DNA from: Candidatus Aalborgiella aggregata
Lineage (GTDB): Bacteria > Pseudomonadota > Gammaproteobacteria > Burkholderiales > Burkholderiaceae_C
Reading direction: 5' to 3'
NCBI GenBank assembly: GCA_016705065.1
Contig: JADIYY010000001.1
Coordinates: 558,001 to 622,000, forward strand
DNA length: 64,000 bases
Each line of letters begins with the position of its first letter. Position 1 is the stretch's first letter. The translations under genes and the position numbers were made by a program. Positions 41,421 to 49,976 of the stretch are shown here, piece after piece. Below the pieces are notes generated by a model. That model made no database searches and was not told where the DNA came from. It was given only the letters and a program-made list of their open reading frames with translations.

Positions 41421-43148
41421 TCAGCGACCAAACGAACGCGGTGGGCGTCCGCCACTATTGCCACCGCCGCCTTGGCCACCACGGGGAGGGAAACCACCAC
41501 CACCTGAGCGATTGCCACCACGGCCACCACCACCACCGCGCCTGCCGCTACCGGCCATGACATCGACGCTGGTGCGCAAAGGATCGGGTTGACCGCCAGC
41601 TGTGTTGCGACGGTCTTGGTTATTCGCACTATAGCCGGTCACGTTGCGGCCTGCATCGTGGCGGATATTGCGCGGTTGAACGTCGTCATTACCATCTGTA
41701 AAACCCATACCTGCTTCTTGAGGGCGATTGCGGCTATCGGGTGTACGGCGTTGTGGCGGTCGATTGCGATTTGAGTTTGGGTTTGCATTCGGATTGGTGT
41801 TGCCATTGGCGTTTCCATTCCCACGGCGCTGACCTTGACCTTGTCCAGCGCCACCACCAGCAGCACGTTTGGTGCGTACGCGGTCCATCATTTCAGAGCG
41901 AGCTGCTCGGGCAGCAGCTGCCATCACTTCGCGGCTAGGTGGTTTGCCCAATCCGCCCCAAATGGTTTGTCGACCCATGGCCAAGGGTTCGGCTTTTTCG
42001 CCTTCATCCGGGCCAAATCCTTCAATGAATTGAACTGGAATTTGCTGCTTGGTAAAGGCTTCCACGTCTTTCATGAAACCTTCTTCGTCCAGGCACACAA
42101 AGTTCACCGCTTGTCCATCTGCGCCCGCACGACCGGTGCGTCCAATGCGGTGCACGTAGTCTTCGCTGACGTTGGGAATTTCGTAATTCACCACATGTGG
42201 CAAATCGTCAATGTCAATGCCGCGTGCGGCAATATCGGTCGCCACCAAGGCGCGCACGTCACCGCTTTTAAACCCAGCCAAAGCTTGTGTTCGAGCGCTT
42301 TGGCTCTTGTTGCCATGCAGTGCCATGGCGGTGATGCCATTTTTTTCTAAAAATTCGGCCACATTGTTGGCACCAAATTTGGTACGAGTGAACACCAGCA
42401 CCTGGCTCCAATTGTTTTCTTTAATGATGTGTGCGAGCAAGGCTTTCTTTTTGGTGCGCCCAACAGGGTGAATCACTTGTGTGATGCGCTGCACCGTGGT
42501 GTTGCGTGGCGTGACTTGAATTTGTTCTGGGTTGTTCAGCAAATTCGCAGCCAAATCGCGAATTTCATCACTGAAGGTGGCTGAGAACAACAAGCTTTGT
42601 TTTTGTTGCGGAAGTAAAGCCAGTACTTTTTTCACATCGTGAATGAAACCCATGTCCAACATGCGGTCGGCTTCATCCAAAATCAGCACTTGCACTTGAC
42701 CCAAATCCAGCATGCCTTGTTGTTGCAAATCCAACAATCGTCCGGGTGTGGCTACCAGCAAGTCAACGCCTTTTTTGAGCTTGCTGATTTGCGGGTTCAT
42801 GCCCACACCACCAAAAATGACAGTGGATGTGAGATCTAAATATTTGCCGTAGGTGCGAATGGATTCTTCCACTTGGGCGGCGAGTTCGCGTGTTGGTGTC
42901 AGCACCAATGCACGTATGCCAATGCCATTGAATTTGCTTTTTGGGCGTTCACTTGTGGCGAGTTTATGCAACACGGGCAAGGTGAATGCAGCGGTTTTGC
43001 CAGTTCCTGTTTGCGCGCCGCCTAAGAGGTCGCGGCCAGCCAAAATGCTGGGGATGGATTGGGCTTGAATGGGGGTAGGGGTGTCGTAACCTTGTTCGAG
43101 TACGGCTTTCAAAATGGCGGGAGCCAAGTTCAGTTCTTCAAATTTCAT
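41421..43148 (-). CDS. rhlE: DEAD-box ATP-dependent RNA helicase, RhlE-like
   Basis: A 575-residue RNA helicase. The Q-motif region (YDTPTPIQAQSIPSIL), Walker A AQTGTGKTAAFTLP, PTRELAAQV, DEAD box VLILDEADRMLDMG, SAT (LLFSATFSDEI) and the C-terminal motifs (ATDIAARGIDIDDL, YVHRIGRTGRAG) fill residues 1-370. A disordered tail of about 190 residues follows, rich in Asn/Arg/Gly and ending in RGG-type repeats, likely for RNA binding. The tail contains QPDPLRTS, a motif also present in the RluB tail. The 190-base leader has a perfect hairpin near the ATG, hinting at autoregulation as for other cold-related helicases. Confidence 0.95.
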   Translation of the reverse strand: MKFEELNLAPAILKAVLEQGYDTPTPIQAQSIPSILAGRDLLGGAQTGTGKTAAFTLPVLHKLATSERPKSKFNGIGIRALVLTPTRELAAQVEESIRTYGKYLDLTSTVIFGGVGMNPQISKLKKGVDLLVATPGRLLDLQQQGMLDLGQVQVLILDEADRMLDMGFIHDVKKVLALLPQQKQSLLFSATFSDEIRDLAANLLNNPEQIQVTPRNTTVQRITQVIHPVGRTKKKALLAHIIKENNWSQVLVFTRTKFGANNVAEFLEKNGITAMALHGNKSQSARTQALAGFKSGDVRALVATDIAARGIDIDDLPHVVNYEIPNVSEDYVHRIGRTGRAGADGQAVNFVCLDEEGFMKDVEAFTKQQIPVQFIEGFGPDEGEKAEPLAMGRQTIWGGLGKPPSREVMAAAARAARSEMMDRVRTKRAAGGGAGQGQGQRRGNGNANGNTNPNANPNSNRNRPPQRRTPDSRNRPQEAGMGFTDGNDDVQPRNIRHDAGRNVTGYSANNQDRRNTAGGQPDPLRTSVDVMAGSGRRGGGGGRGGNRSGGGGFPPRGGQGGGGNSGGRPPRSFGR

Positions 43149-43167
43149 GAGTAAGTTGTGTAAATTG

Positions 43168-43185
43168 GCGCTCTTTCCTGAGCGC
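43168..43185 (-). promoter_or_regulatory. Hairpin in the rhlE leader
   Basis: GCGCTC-TTTCCT-GAGCGC forms a perfect six-base-pair GC-rich stem 20 bases upstream of the rhlE ATG. No T-run follows, so it is not a terminator. It lies where it could modulate translation or be a substrate of the helicase. Confidence 0.5.
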
Positions 43186-43338
43186 TTGGGAATCGGCCTG
43201 TCGCGGAAAAGTCCGGACCAGTCATGGGGCAGATGGGATTGCTATGAGAAATCAGCAGGTTGCTGAGGTTGCAGACAAACTGGCGTTTGCAACAGGCGAA
43301 TTATCTCATAAAACCCTTAGGTGTGTTTTATGCGCGTT

Positions 43339-44271
43339 TTATGCCAGTTTGCCCAGCAACAAGTATTCCATCAAGGCTTTTTGTACATGCAAGCGATTTT
43401 CCGCTTCATCCCAGACGACGGATTGCGGGCCATCGATCACTTCTGCTTGCACTTCTTCGCCACGGTGTGCGGGTAAGCAGTGCATGAACAAGGCATCTGG
43501 TTTGGCTTTTTGCATCATGTCTTCATCTACACACCACGCTGCAAAAGCTGTTTTTCGTTTTTCATTTTCAGCTTCGTAGCCCATGCTGGTCCATACATCG
43601 GTAGTGACCAAATCGGCGCCTGCGCAGGCTTCTTTGGGGTCTTTGAAAACTTTGTAGCTTTCGTTTGAACGCAGTCCTGCCACATCTTGGTCTACCTCAT
43701 AGCCGCTGGGTGTGCTGACATGGACGTTAAAGCCCAGTATCTCGCTGGCTTGTAACCAGGTGTTGGCCATGTTGTTGCCATCACCCACCCAAGCAACGGT
43801 TTTGCCACGTATGTCGCCACGGTGCTCGATATACGTGAAAATGTCGGCCAAGATTTGGCATGGATGAAATTCATTCGTCAAACCGTTAATGACGGGTACG
43901 CGCGAATGCTCGGCAAATCGCTCAATCTTGGTTTGCTCATAGGTCCGAATCATCACCAAATCGACCATGCGGCTGATCACTTTGGCGCTGTCTTCAATCG
44001 GTTCGGCTCGTCCCAGTTGACTGCCATCTGTGGTTAAGTGAACGACAGATCCACCCATTTGGTACATGCCGGCTTCAAAGCTGACCCGTGTACGGGTGGA
44101 AGCTTTTTCAAAAATCATTGCCAGCGTGCGGTCAGCCAAGGGCTGGTGCTTGTCATAGGCTTTGAACTTCTTTTTGATTAACGCTGCACGTTCAAATATG
44201 TACGCGTATTCGCTTGCATTGAAGTCGCTGAACTGCAAGTAATGCTTCAATGGAATGTCGGGCTTGGTCAT
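43339..44271 (-). CDS. argF: ornithine carbamoyltransferase ArgF
   Basis: A 310-residue enzyme that converts ornithine and carbamoyl phosphate to citrulline. The carbamoyl-phosphate loop FEKASTRTRVSFEAGMYQMG, HPCQILADIFTYIEHRG, the ornithine-side DVWTSMGYEAENEKR and FMHCLPAHRGEEV with the active-site Cys are all present. Length is normal. The ATG overlaps the argD stop by four bases, so the two arginine genes are translationally coupled. No ArgR box is obvious upstream. Confidence 0.97.
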   Translation of the reverse strand: MTKPDIPLKHYLQFSDFNASEYAYIFERAALIKKKFKAYDKHQPLADRTLAMIFEKASTRTRVSFEAGMYQMGGSVVHLTTDGSQLGRAEPIEDSAKVISRMVDLVMIRTYEQTKIERFAEHSRVPVINGLTNEFHPCQILADIFTYIEHRGDIRGKTVAWVGDGNNMANTWLQASEILGFNVHVSTPSGYEVDQDVAGLRSNESYKVFKDPKEACAGADLVTTDVWTSMGYEAENEKRKTAFAAWCVDEDMMQKAKPDALFMHCLPAHRGEEVQAEVIDGPQSVVWDEAENRLHVQKALMEYLLLGKLA

Positions 44272-45488
44272 GCTTTATCTGCCAACAATTTTTTAACCAG
44301 CGGCGTCAAAATCGCAATGATTTCGTCAATTTCAGCTTGCGTGATGATGAGCGGTGGTACCAATCGTATGACAGTATCCGCTGTCACGCTCAATAACAAA
44401 CCATTGTCCGCGCATTGCTTGACCAGTTCGCCACAGGGTTTGGTCAGCTCGATACCAATCATCAAACCTTGCCCACGAATTTCTTTGACGCCGGGGTTGC
44501 CAGCAAAAGCTTTGGCGAGTTCGGCTTTGAAATAATCACCCATTTTGGCAGCGTGTGCCAATAAGCCTTCTTCTTCCATGATGCGAATGGTTTCGATGCC
44601 CGCACGCATAGCCAGTGGGTTTCCACCAAACGTTGTGCCATGGTTGCCGGGTTGGAAAATGTTGGCTGCTTTGGGTCCTGCAACGACAGCACCAATGGGC
44701 ACACCGCTTCCTAAACCTTTAGCCAATGGCATGACGTCAGGCACAATGCCTGCCCATTGGTGTGCAAACCATTTGCCTGTGCGGCCCATGCCGCATTGCA
44801 CTTCATCAATCATCAGCAACCAGTCGTTTTCATCGCACAATTTGCGGACTTGTTGCAAATATTCAACGCGCATCGGATTCACACCACCTTCACCTTGAAT
44901 GGTTTCGAAGAAAACGGCTGTGATGTTTTTGTTGCCAGCGGTGGCTTTTTTCAGTGCGTCAATGTCATTCAATGGCACACGGATAAAGCCTTCTACCAAT
45001 GGTCCAAAACCGGCTTGTACTTTGGGGTTGCCCGTGGCACTCAAGGTGGCAATGCTGCGACCATGAAATGCTTTTTCGTAAACCACAATCTCGGGGCGTT
45101 CAATGCCCTTGTCATGCCCATACTTGCGTGCGAGTTTCAAAGCGGCTTCGTTTGCTTCTAAACCCGTGCAGCAAAAGAATACATTGGTCATGCCTGATAG
45201 TTCAACCAACTTAGCAGCCAGTTGTTCTTGTCCTGGCACATGGTAGTAATTGCAGCTATGGATGATTTTGCTCAGTTGATCTTGCAACGCTGGGACCAAT
45301 TTGGGGTGGTTATGCCCTAAGGTATTGACAGCGATGCCACCCAAACCATCAATGTAGCTTTTGCCATTGATGTCCCACAAACGGCAGCCTTGTCCATGCG
45401 ACAGAGCCATCGGCACGCGGCCGTAAGTGTTCATCACATGCGGTGAGGCGGCTTCAATAAATGTGGCAGATGGCTGAGGTGCTGACAT
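44268..45488 (-). CDS. argD: acetylornithine aminotransferase ArgD
   Basis: A 406-residue class III PLP aminotransferase, which in arginine synthesis converts N-acetylglutamate semialdehyde to acetylornithine. FFCCTGLEANEAALKLARKYG is the cofactor-phosphate region, LLMIDEVQCGMGRTGKWFAH holds the PLP-ring Asp and VMPLAKGLGSGVPIGAVV the Schiff-base Lys. The position immediately before argF, with overlapping codons, supports the arginine role over related ornithine or putrescine aminotransferases. It runs divergently from sucA, with a 170-base gap. Confidence 0.93.
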   Translation of the reverse strand: MSAPQPSATFIEAASPHVMNTYGRVPMALSHGQGCRLWDINGKSYIDGLGGIAVNTLGHNHPKLVPALQDQLSKIIHSCNYYHVPGQEQLAAKLVELSGMTNVFFCCTGLEANEAALKLARKYGHDKGIERPEIVVYEKAFHGRSIATLSATGNPKVQAGFGPLVEGFIRVPLNDIDALKKATAGNKNITAVFFETIQGEGGVNPMRVEYLQQVRKLCDENDWLLMIDEVQCGMGRTGKWFAHQWAGIVPDVMPLAKGLGSGVPIGAVVAGPKAANIFQPGNHGTTFGGNPLAMRAGIETIRIMEEEGLLAHAAKMGDYFKAELAKAFAGNPGVKEIRGQGLMIGIELTKPCGELVKQCADNGLLLSVTADTVIRLVPPLIITQAEIDEIIAILTPLVKKLLADKA

Positions 45489-45516
45489 GAATGTTCTCCG
45501 TAAAGCTAGATTTTAG

Positions 45517-45544
45517 TTGCATTTTGTAAGTAAGCGGTCATAAT
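45517..45544 (+). promoter_or_regulatory. Candidate sigma-70 promoter of the sucAB-lpd operon
   Basis: TTGCAT (45517-45522), a 16-base spacer and CATAAT (45539-45544) lie 115 bases upstream of the sucA ATG, in the divergent argD/sucA gap. The motif match is moderate (five of six at each box). Confidence 0.42.
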
Positions 45545-45658
45545 CTGCTGGTGTAATTTAAGCGTTACCCAAGTCGCCTCTGCTATTCGGTGCAGCCGTG
45601 TTGCAGAAGGTTTTTTAACCATACAAAGTTCTCTTCAGGAGAACGGAGAAAGCGAATC

Positions 45659-48574
45659 ATGAGTCAAGCTCCCAATGCGCAGCCTATGGCGTCAGCGCAA
45701 GCTTCGGGTACAACCGCAGCTACAGTCTATCAAGCCTATTCTGGCAATACATTTCTTTTCGGTGGCAATGCACCGTATGTCGAAGAGATGTATGAAAACT
45801 ACCTGGCAAACCCAAGCAGCGTTCCTGACAGTTGGCGCGAGTATTTTGATGCACTTCAGTATGTCCCTGCTGTTGATGGCACTAACGCCAAAGACGTGCC
45901 GCATATGCCCGTTATCAATGCTTTTGCAGACCGAGCTAAACACGGCGGAACCCGCGTTGTCATGGCAAGTAGCGACGAGGAGATGGGCCGCAAGCGCACC
46001 GCAGCACAACAATTGATTGCCGCTTATCGGAATGTGGGGCAACGTTGGGCCGATTTAGACCCGCTGAAACGCACGGAGCGCCCGAATATTCCTGACTTAG
46101 ATCCTGCTTATTACGGTTTCACGGACGCAGATCAAGAAACTGTGTTTGATACCAGCAATACTTTCTTTGGCAAGAAAACCATGCCATTGCGTGAATTGCT
46201 CAATGCATTGCGCGAAACGTATTGCGGCACTATAGGTGCTGAGTTTATGTACACCAGCGAACAATCTGAAAAGCGCTGGTGGCAAGAAAAATTGGAAACT
46301 ATTCGCAGTAAACCCAATTTCACGGCTGAAAAGAAGAAAGATATCTTAGAGAGACTCACCGCAGCGGAAGGCTTGGAGCGATATTTGCACACCAAATATG
46401 TGGGCCAAAAGCGTTTTTCTTTAGAAGGCGGCGAGAGTTTCATAGCTGCAATGGATGAATTAATTTTAAGTGCCGGTGCACAAGGCGTGCAAGAAGTTGT
46501 GATCGGCATGGCACATCGCGGACGCTTGAATGTCTTGGTCAATACCATGAGCAAGTTGCCAGCCGATTTGTTTGCAGAGTTCGATCACACCGCCCCTGAA
46601 GACTTGCCAGCTGGTGACGTGAAATACCACCAAGGTTTCAGCTCAAACATGTCTACACCGAGTGGACCGGTGCACCTGACTTTGGCATTTAACCCTTCAC
46701 ACTTGGAAATCGTGAATCCTGTCGTTGAGGGTTCGGTTCGTGCGCGCATGGACAGGCGCGCAGACCCAATGGGCAAACAAGTGCTACCTGTATTGGTGCA
46801 TGGCGATTCTGCGTTTGGTGGTCAGGGCGTTAATCAAGAAACATTGGCATTGGCGCAAACCCGTGGTTACTCAACCGGCGGCACAGTGCACATCATCATC
46901 AATAATCAAATTGGGTTTACCACTTCAGACCCACGTGACATGCGTTCCAGTGTGTTCTGCACCGACATTGTGAAAATGGTGGAAGCGCCTGTTCTGCATG
47001 TGAATGGTGATGACCCAGAAGCAGTGGTGTTGGCTACGCAAATGGCATTGGAGTACCGCATGACTTTCAAAGCCGATGTGGTGTTAGACATTGTTTGTTT
47101 CCGTAAATTAGGTCACAACGAACAAGACACGCCTGCGCTGACACAGCCACTTATGTACAAAAAAATTGCCCTTCACCCTGGCACACGCAAATTGTTTGCG
47201 GACAAATTAACTGCGCAAGGTTTAGGTGCAAGCTTGGGTGACGACATGGTGAAGGCTTACCGAGCAGCACTGGAGAGTGGCAAACCTTTGAGTGAGCCTG
47301 TTTTAAGTAACTTCAGAGCGAAATATACGGTGGATTGGTCACCTTTCATTGGTAAAAAATGGACCGATGCAGGTGACACGGCAATTCCCATGGCTGAATG
47401 GAAACGTTTGGCGACAAAAATCAGCAACATTCCAGAAACGGTCACACCACATAATTTGGTTAAGAAAGTGTTGGACGACAGGGCCGCTATGGGGCGTGGT
47501 GACTTGCCAGTGGATTGGGGTATGGGTGAACACATGGCTTTTGCTTCCTTGGTGGCCAGTGGTTATCCGGTTCGCTTATCAGGTGAAGACTGCGGACGCG
47601 GCACTTTCACACACCGCCATGCAGTGATACACGATCAAAATCGTGAAAAATGGGACACCGGCAGTTATGTGCCATTACAGAATGTGGCCGATGGACAGGC
47701 ACCATTTGTGGTGATTGATTCCATCTTGTCTGAAGAAGCGGTTCTGGCATTTGAATACGGTTACGCATCAAATGACCCCAACACCATGGTGATTTGGGAA
47801 GCGCAGTTTGGTGACTTTGCAAATGGCGCACAAGTGGTGATTGACCAGTTTATCGCCAGTGGCGAAGTGAAATGGGGACGCGTCAACGGCTTAACAGTGA
47901 TGCTGCCACACGGCTACGAAGGACAAGGTCCTGAGCACAGCTCAGCACGCTTAGAGCGCTTCATGCAATTGGCAGCAGACACCAATATGCAAATTGTGCA
48001 GCCGACAACTGCCAGCCAAATTTTCCATGTGTTGCGCAGGCAAATGGTACGTAATTTGCGTAAACCATTGATTATTTTTACTCCAAAATCTTTGTTGCGT
48101 CATAAAGATGCTACATCGCCGGTTTCTGAATTTACCAAGGGCATGTTCCAAACCGTTATTCCAGAACACAAAGCACTCAAGGCTGATAAGGTTAAACGTG
48201 TTGTTGCATGTTCGGGCAAGGTCTATTACGACTTGATGAAAAAACGTGAAGAAGCTGGACATGACGATACCGCCATCATCCGAGTGGAGCAGTTGTATCC
48301 CTTCCCACACAAAGCATTTGCTGCAGAGATCAAAAAGTATCCCAACGCCACCGACGTGGTTTGGTGCCAGGACGAACCTCAAAACCAAGGTGCGTGGTTC
48401 TTTGTGCAGCATTACATTCATGAAAATATGATGGATGGTCAGAAGCTGGGTTATGCAGGGCGTGCAGCATCAGCATCGCCTGCGGTGGGCTACTCGCATT
48501 TGCACCAAGAACAACAAAAAGGATTGGTTGAAGCTGCATTTAGCAAACTCAAAGGTTTTGTCTTAACAAAATAA
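45659..48574 (+). CDS. sucA: 2-oxoglutarate dehydrogenase E1 component
   Basis: A 971-residue thiamin-diphosphate enzyme that decarboxylates 2-oxoglutarate and passes the succinyl group to the E2 lipoyl domain. The N-terminal peptide GNAPYVEEMYENYLANPSSV is the E2-binding region. GMAHRGRLNVLVNTMSKLPA, HLEIVNPVVEGSVRARMDRR and the segment with HGDSAFGGQGVNQETL form the diphosphate site. The start at 45659 is supported by GGAGAAA eight bases upstream; an open extension of 23 codons precedes it. First gene of sucA-sucB-lpd. The C-terminal VGYSHLHQEQQKGLVEAAF is typical. Confidence 0.97.
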   Translation: MSQAPNAQPMASAQASGTTAATVYQAYSGNTFLFGGNAPYVEEMYENYLANPSSVPDSWREYFDALQYVPAVDGTNAKDVPHMPVINAFADRAKHGGTRVVMASSDEEMGRKRTAAQQLIAAYRNVGQRWADLDPLKRTERPNIPDLDPAYYGFTDADQETVFDTSNTFFGKKTMPLRELLNALRETYCGTIGAEFMYTSEQSEKRWWQEKLETIRSKPNFTAEKKKDILERLTAAEGLERYLHTKYVGQKRFSLEGGESFIAAMDELILSAGAQGVQEVVIGMAHRGRLNVLVNTMSKLPADLFAEFDHTAPEDLPAGDVKYHQGFSSNMSTPSGPVHLTLAFNPSHLEIVNPVVEGSVRARMDRRADPMGKQVLPVLVHGDSAFGGQGVNQETLALAQTRGYSTGGTVHIIINNQIGFTTSDPRDMRSSVFCTDIVKMVEAPVLHVNGDDPEAVVLATQMALEYRMTFKADVVLDIVCFRKLGHNEQDTPALTQPLMYKKIALHPGTRKLFADKLTAQGLGASLGDDMVKAYRAALESGKPLSEPVLSNFRAKYTVDWSPFIGKKWTDAGDTAIPMAEWKRLATKISNIPETVTPHNLVKKVLDDRAAMGRGDLPVDWGMGEHMAFASLVASGYPVRLSGEDCGRGTFTHRHAVIHDQNREKWDTGSYVPLQNVADGQAPFVVIDSILSEEAVLAFEYGYASNDPNTMVIWEAQFGDFANGAQVVIDQFIASGEVKWGRVNGLTVMLPHGYEGQGPEHSSARLERFMQLAADTNMQIVQPTTASQIFHVLRRQMVRNLRKPLIIFTPKSLLRHKDATSPVSEFTKGMFQTVIPEHKALKADKVKRVVACSGKVYYDLMKKREEAGHDDTAIIRVEQLYPFPHKAFAAEIKKYPNATDVVWCQDEPQNQGAWFFVQHYIHENMMDGQKLGYAGRAASASPAVGYSHLHQEQQKGLVEAAFSKLKGFVLTK

Positions 48575-48674
48575 AGCAAATAAAAATCAAATGGTTTTGT
48601 ATTGAACTCTTGATTGACGTCATAAGACTTCGAACAAAATCCTTCATCACATATAGAAATACGGAATAAACATC

Positions 48675-49961
48675 ATGGCATTAACAGAAGTAAAAGTACC
48701 GCAACTGTCTGAATCTGTGGCTGAGGCCACCATGCTGACATGGAAGAAAAAAGCTGGCGATTTGGTCACGGCGGATGAAATTTTGATTGAAATAGAAACT
48801 GACAAAGTGGTACTAGAAGTGCCAGCGCCTAGCAGTGGCGTGTTGTCTGAAATTTTGGTGGGTGATGGCGCCACCGTGGTTGCTGAACAATTGATCGCAC
48901 GCATTGACACCGATGGCAAAGTTGGCGCCACTGCTGCTGTACCTGCGGCAGCGTCTGCACATGCACCTGCTGCCGCGGCACAATCGGTTGCAGTACCTGC
49001 TACAACTTCTAACAGCATGGCAGGTGTGGCGATGCCGTCAGCTGCAAAAATGTTGGCAGACAATGGTTTGGCAGCTGGATCCGTCTCTGGTACTGGAAAA
49101 GATGGTCGCATAACCAAGGGCGACGTCATCGGTGTCGTCGCTTCAGGAGTTACAAATGCAACGAATGTTATAGCGCCTCAGGCAGCAAATATGCCGGCTA
49201 CAGGCTTAAATGCGAATAAATCATTACCACCTGTGGCTGCCAAAGCTTTGGATTTGGGAGATCGTCCTGAGCAGCGCGTCCCGATGAGTCGTTTGCGCGC
49301 ACGCGTGGCAGAGCGCTTGTTGCAATCACAATCGACCAACGCCATTTTGACTACCTTCAATGAAATCAATATGGCGCCTGTGATGGAAATGCGCAAGCGC
49401 ATGCAAGAGCGATTTGAGAAAGAACATGGTGTGAAGCTGGGTTTCATGAGCTTCTTTGTTAAATCTGCCGTTCATGCCTTGAAGAAATTCCCAGTTCTCA
49501 ATGCCAGCGTGGATGGCAATGATATTGTTTACCATGGCTACTTTGATATCGGTATCGCTGTGGGTTCACCACGTGGTTTGGTAGTGCCAATATTACGCAA
49601 TGCCGATCAAATGAGCTTTGCAGATATTGAAAAGAAAATTGCAGAATTTGGCGTGAAAGCACGTGATGGCAAACTGGGTATGGACGAGATGATGGGCGGC
49701 ACTTTCTCTATCAGCAATGGTGGAACGTTTGGCTCTATGTTGTCGACACCCATCATCAACCCACCGCAAAGCGCCATTTTGGGTATCCATGCAACCAAAG
49801 ACCGTGCAGTGGTTGAAAACGGCCAAATCGTTATCCGCCCCATGAACTACTTTGCCATGAGCTACGATCACCGCATCATCGACGGTCGCGAAGCCGTACT
49901 CGGCTTGGTCGCCATGAAAGAAGCGATGGAAGATCCAGCACGTTTGTTGTTTGACATCTAA
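48675..49961 (+). CDS. sucB: dihydrolipoyllysine succinyltransferase (E2) SucB/OdhB
   Basis: A 428-residue core enzyme of the 2-oxoglutarate dehydrogenase complex. The lipoyl domain (about 1-78) carries its lysine in EIETDKVVLEVPAPSSG. An Ala/Pro-rich linker leads to the E1/E3-binding domain (AMPSAAKMLADNGLAAGSVS-like, ending GKDGRITKGDVIG, about 115-155). A second linker (about 158-195) is followed by the catalytic domain with SYDHRIIDGREAVLGL. Residues 161-179 in the second linker are encoded by a copy of the dispersed repeat. The gene lies between sucA and lpd, with a 15-base gap to lpd. Confidence 0.97.
   Translation: MALTEVKVPQLSESVAEATMLTWKKKAGDLVTADEILIEIETDKVVLEVPAPSSGVLSEILVGDGATVVAEQLIARIDTDGKVGATAAVPAAASAHAPAAAAQSVAVPATTSNSMAGVAMPSAAKMLADNGLAAGSVSGTGKDGRITKGDVIGVVASGVTNATNVIAPQAANMPATGLNANKSLPPVAAKALDLGDRPEQRVPMSRLRARVAERLLQSQSTNAILTTFNEINMAPVMEMRKRMQERFEKEHGVKLGFMSFFVKSAVHALKKFPVLNASVDGNDIVYHGYFDIGIAVGSPRGLVVPILRNADQMSFADIEKKIAEFGVKARDGKLGMDEMMGGTFSISNGGTFGSMLSTPIINPPQSAILGIHATKDRAVVENGQIVIRPMNYFAMSYDHRIIDGREAVLGLVAMKEAMEDPARLLFDI
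49156..49211 (+). repeat. Dispersed repeat copy inside sucB linker
   Basis: ATGCAACGAATGTTATAGCG, then CCTCAGGCAGCAAATATGCC and GGCTACAGGCTTAAAT. It matches the copy at 10912 at about 35 of 51 positions, with the GCCGGCTACAG block exact. It encodes NATNVIAPQAANMPATG. The consensus in-frame TAG is CAG here. Confidence 0.65.
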
Positions 49962-49976
49962 TTACAGGAGAAAAAG

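Noticed and set aside
43268..43294. GTTGCA...TGCAAC inverted pair as argF or rhlE terminator
   Set aside because: The stem is short, no T-run follows on either strand, and it lies upstream of rhlE rather than after a gene end.
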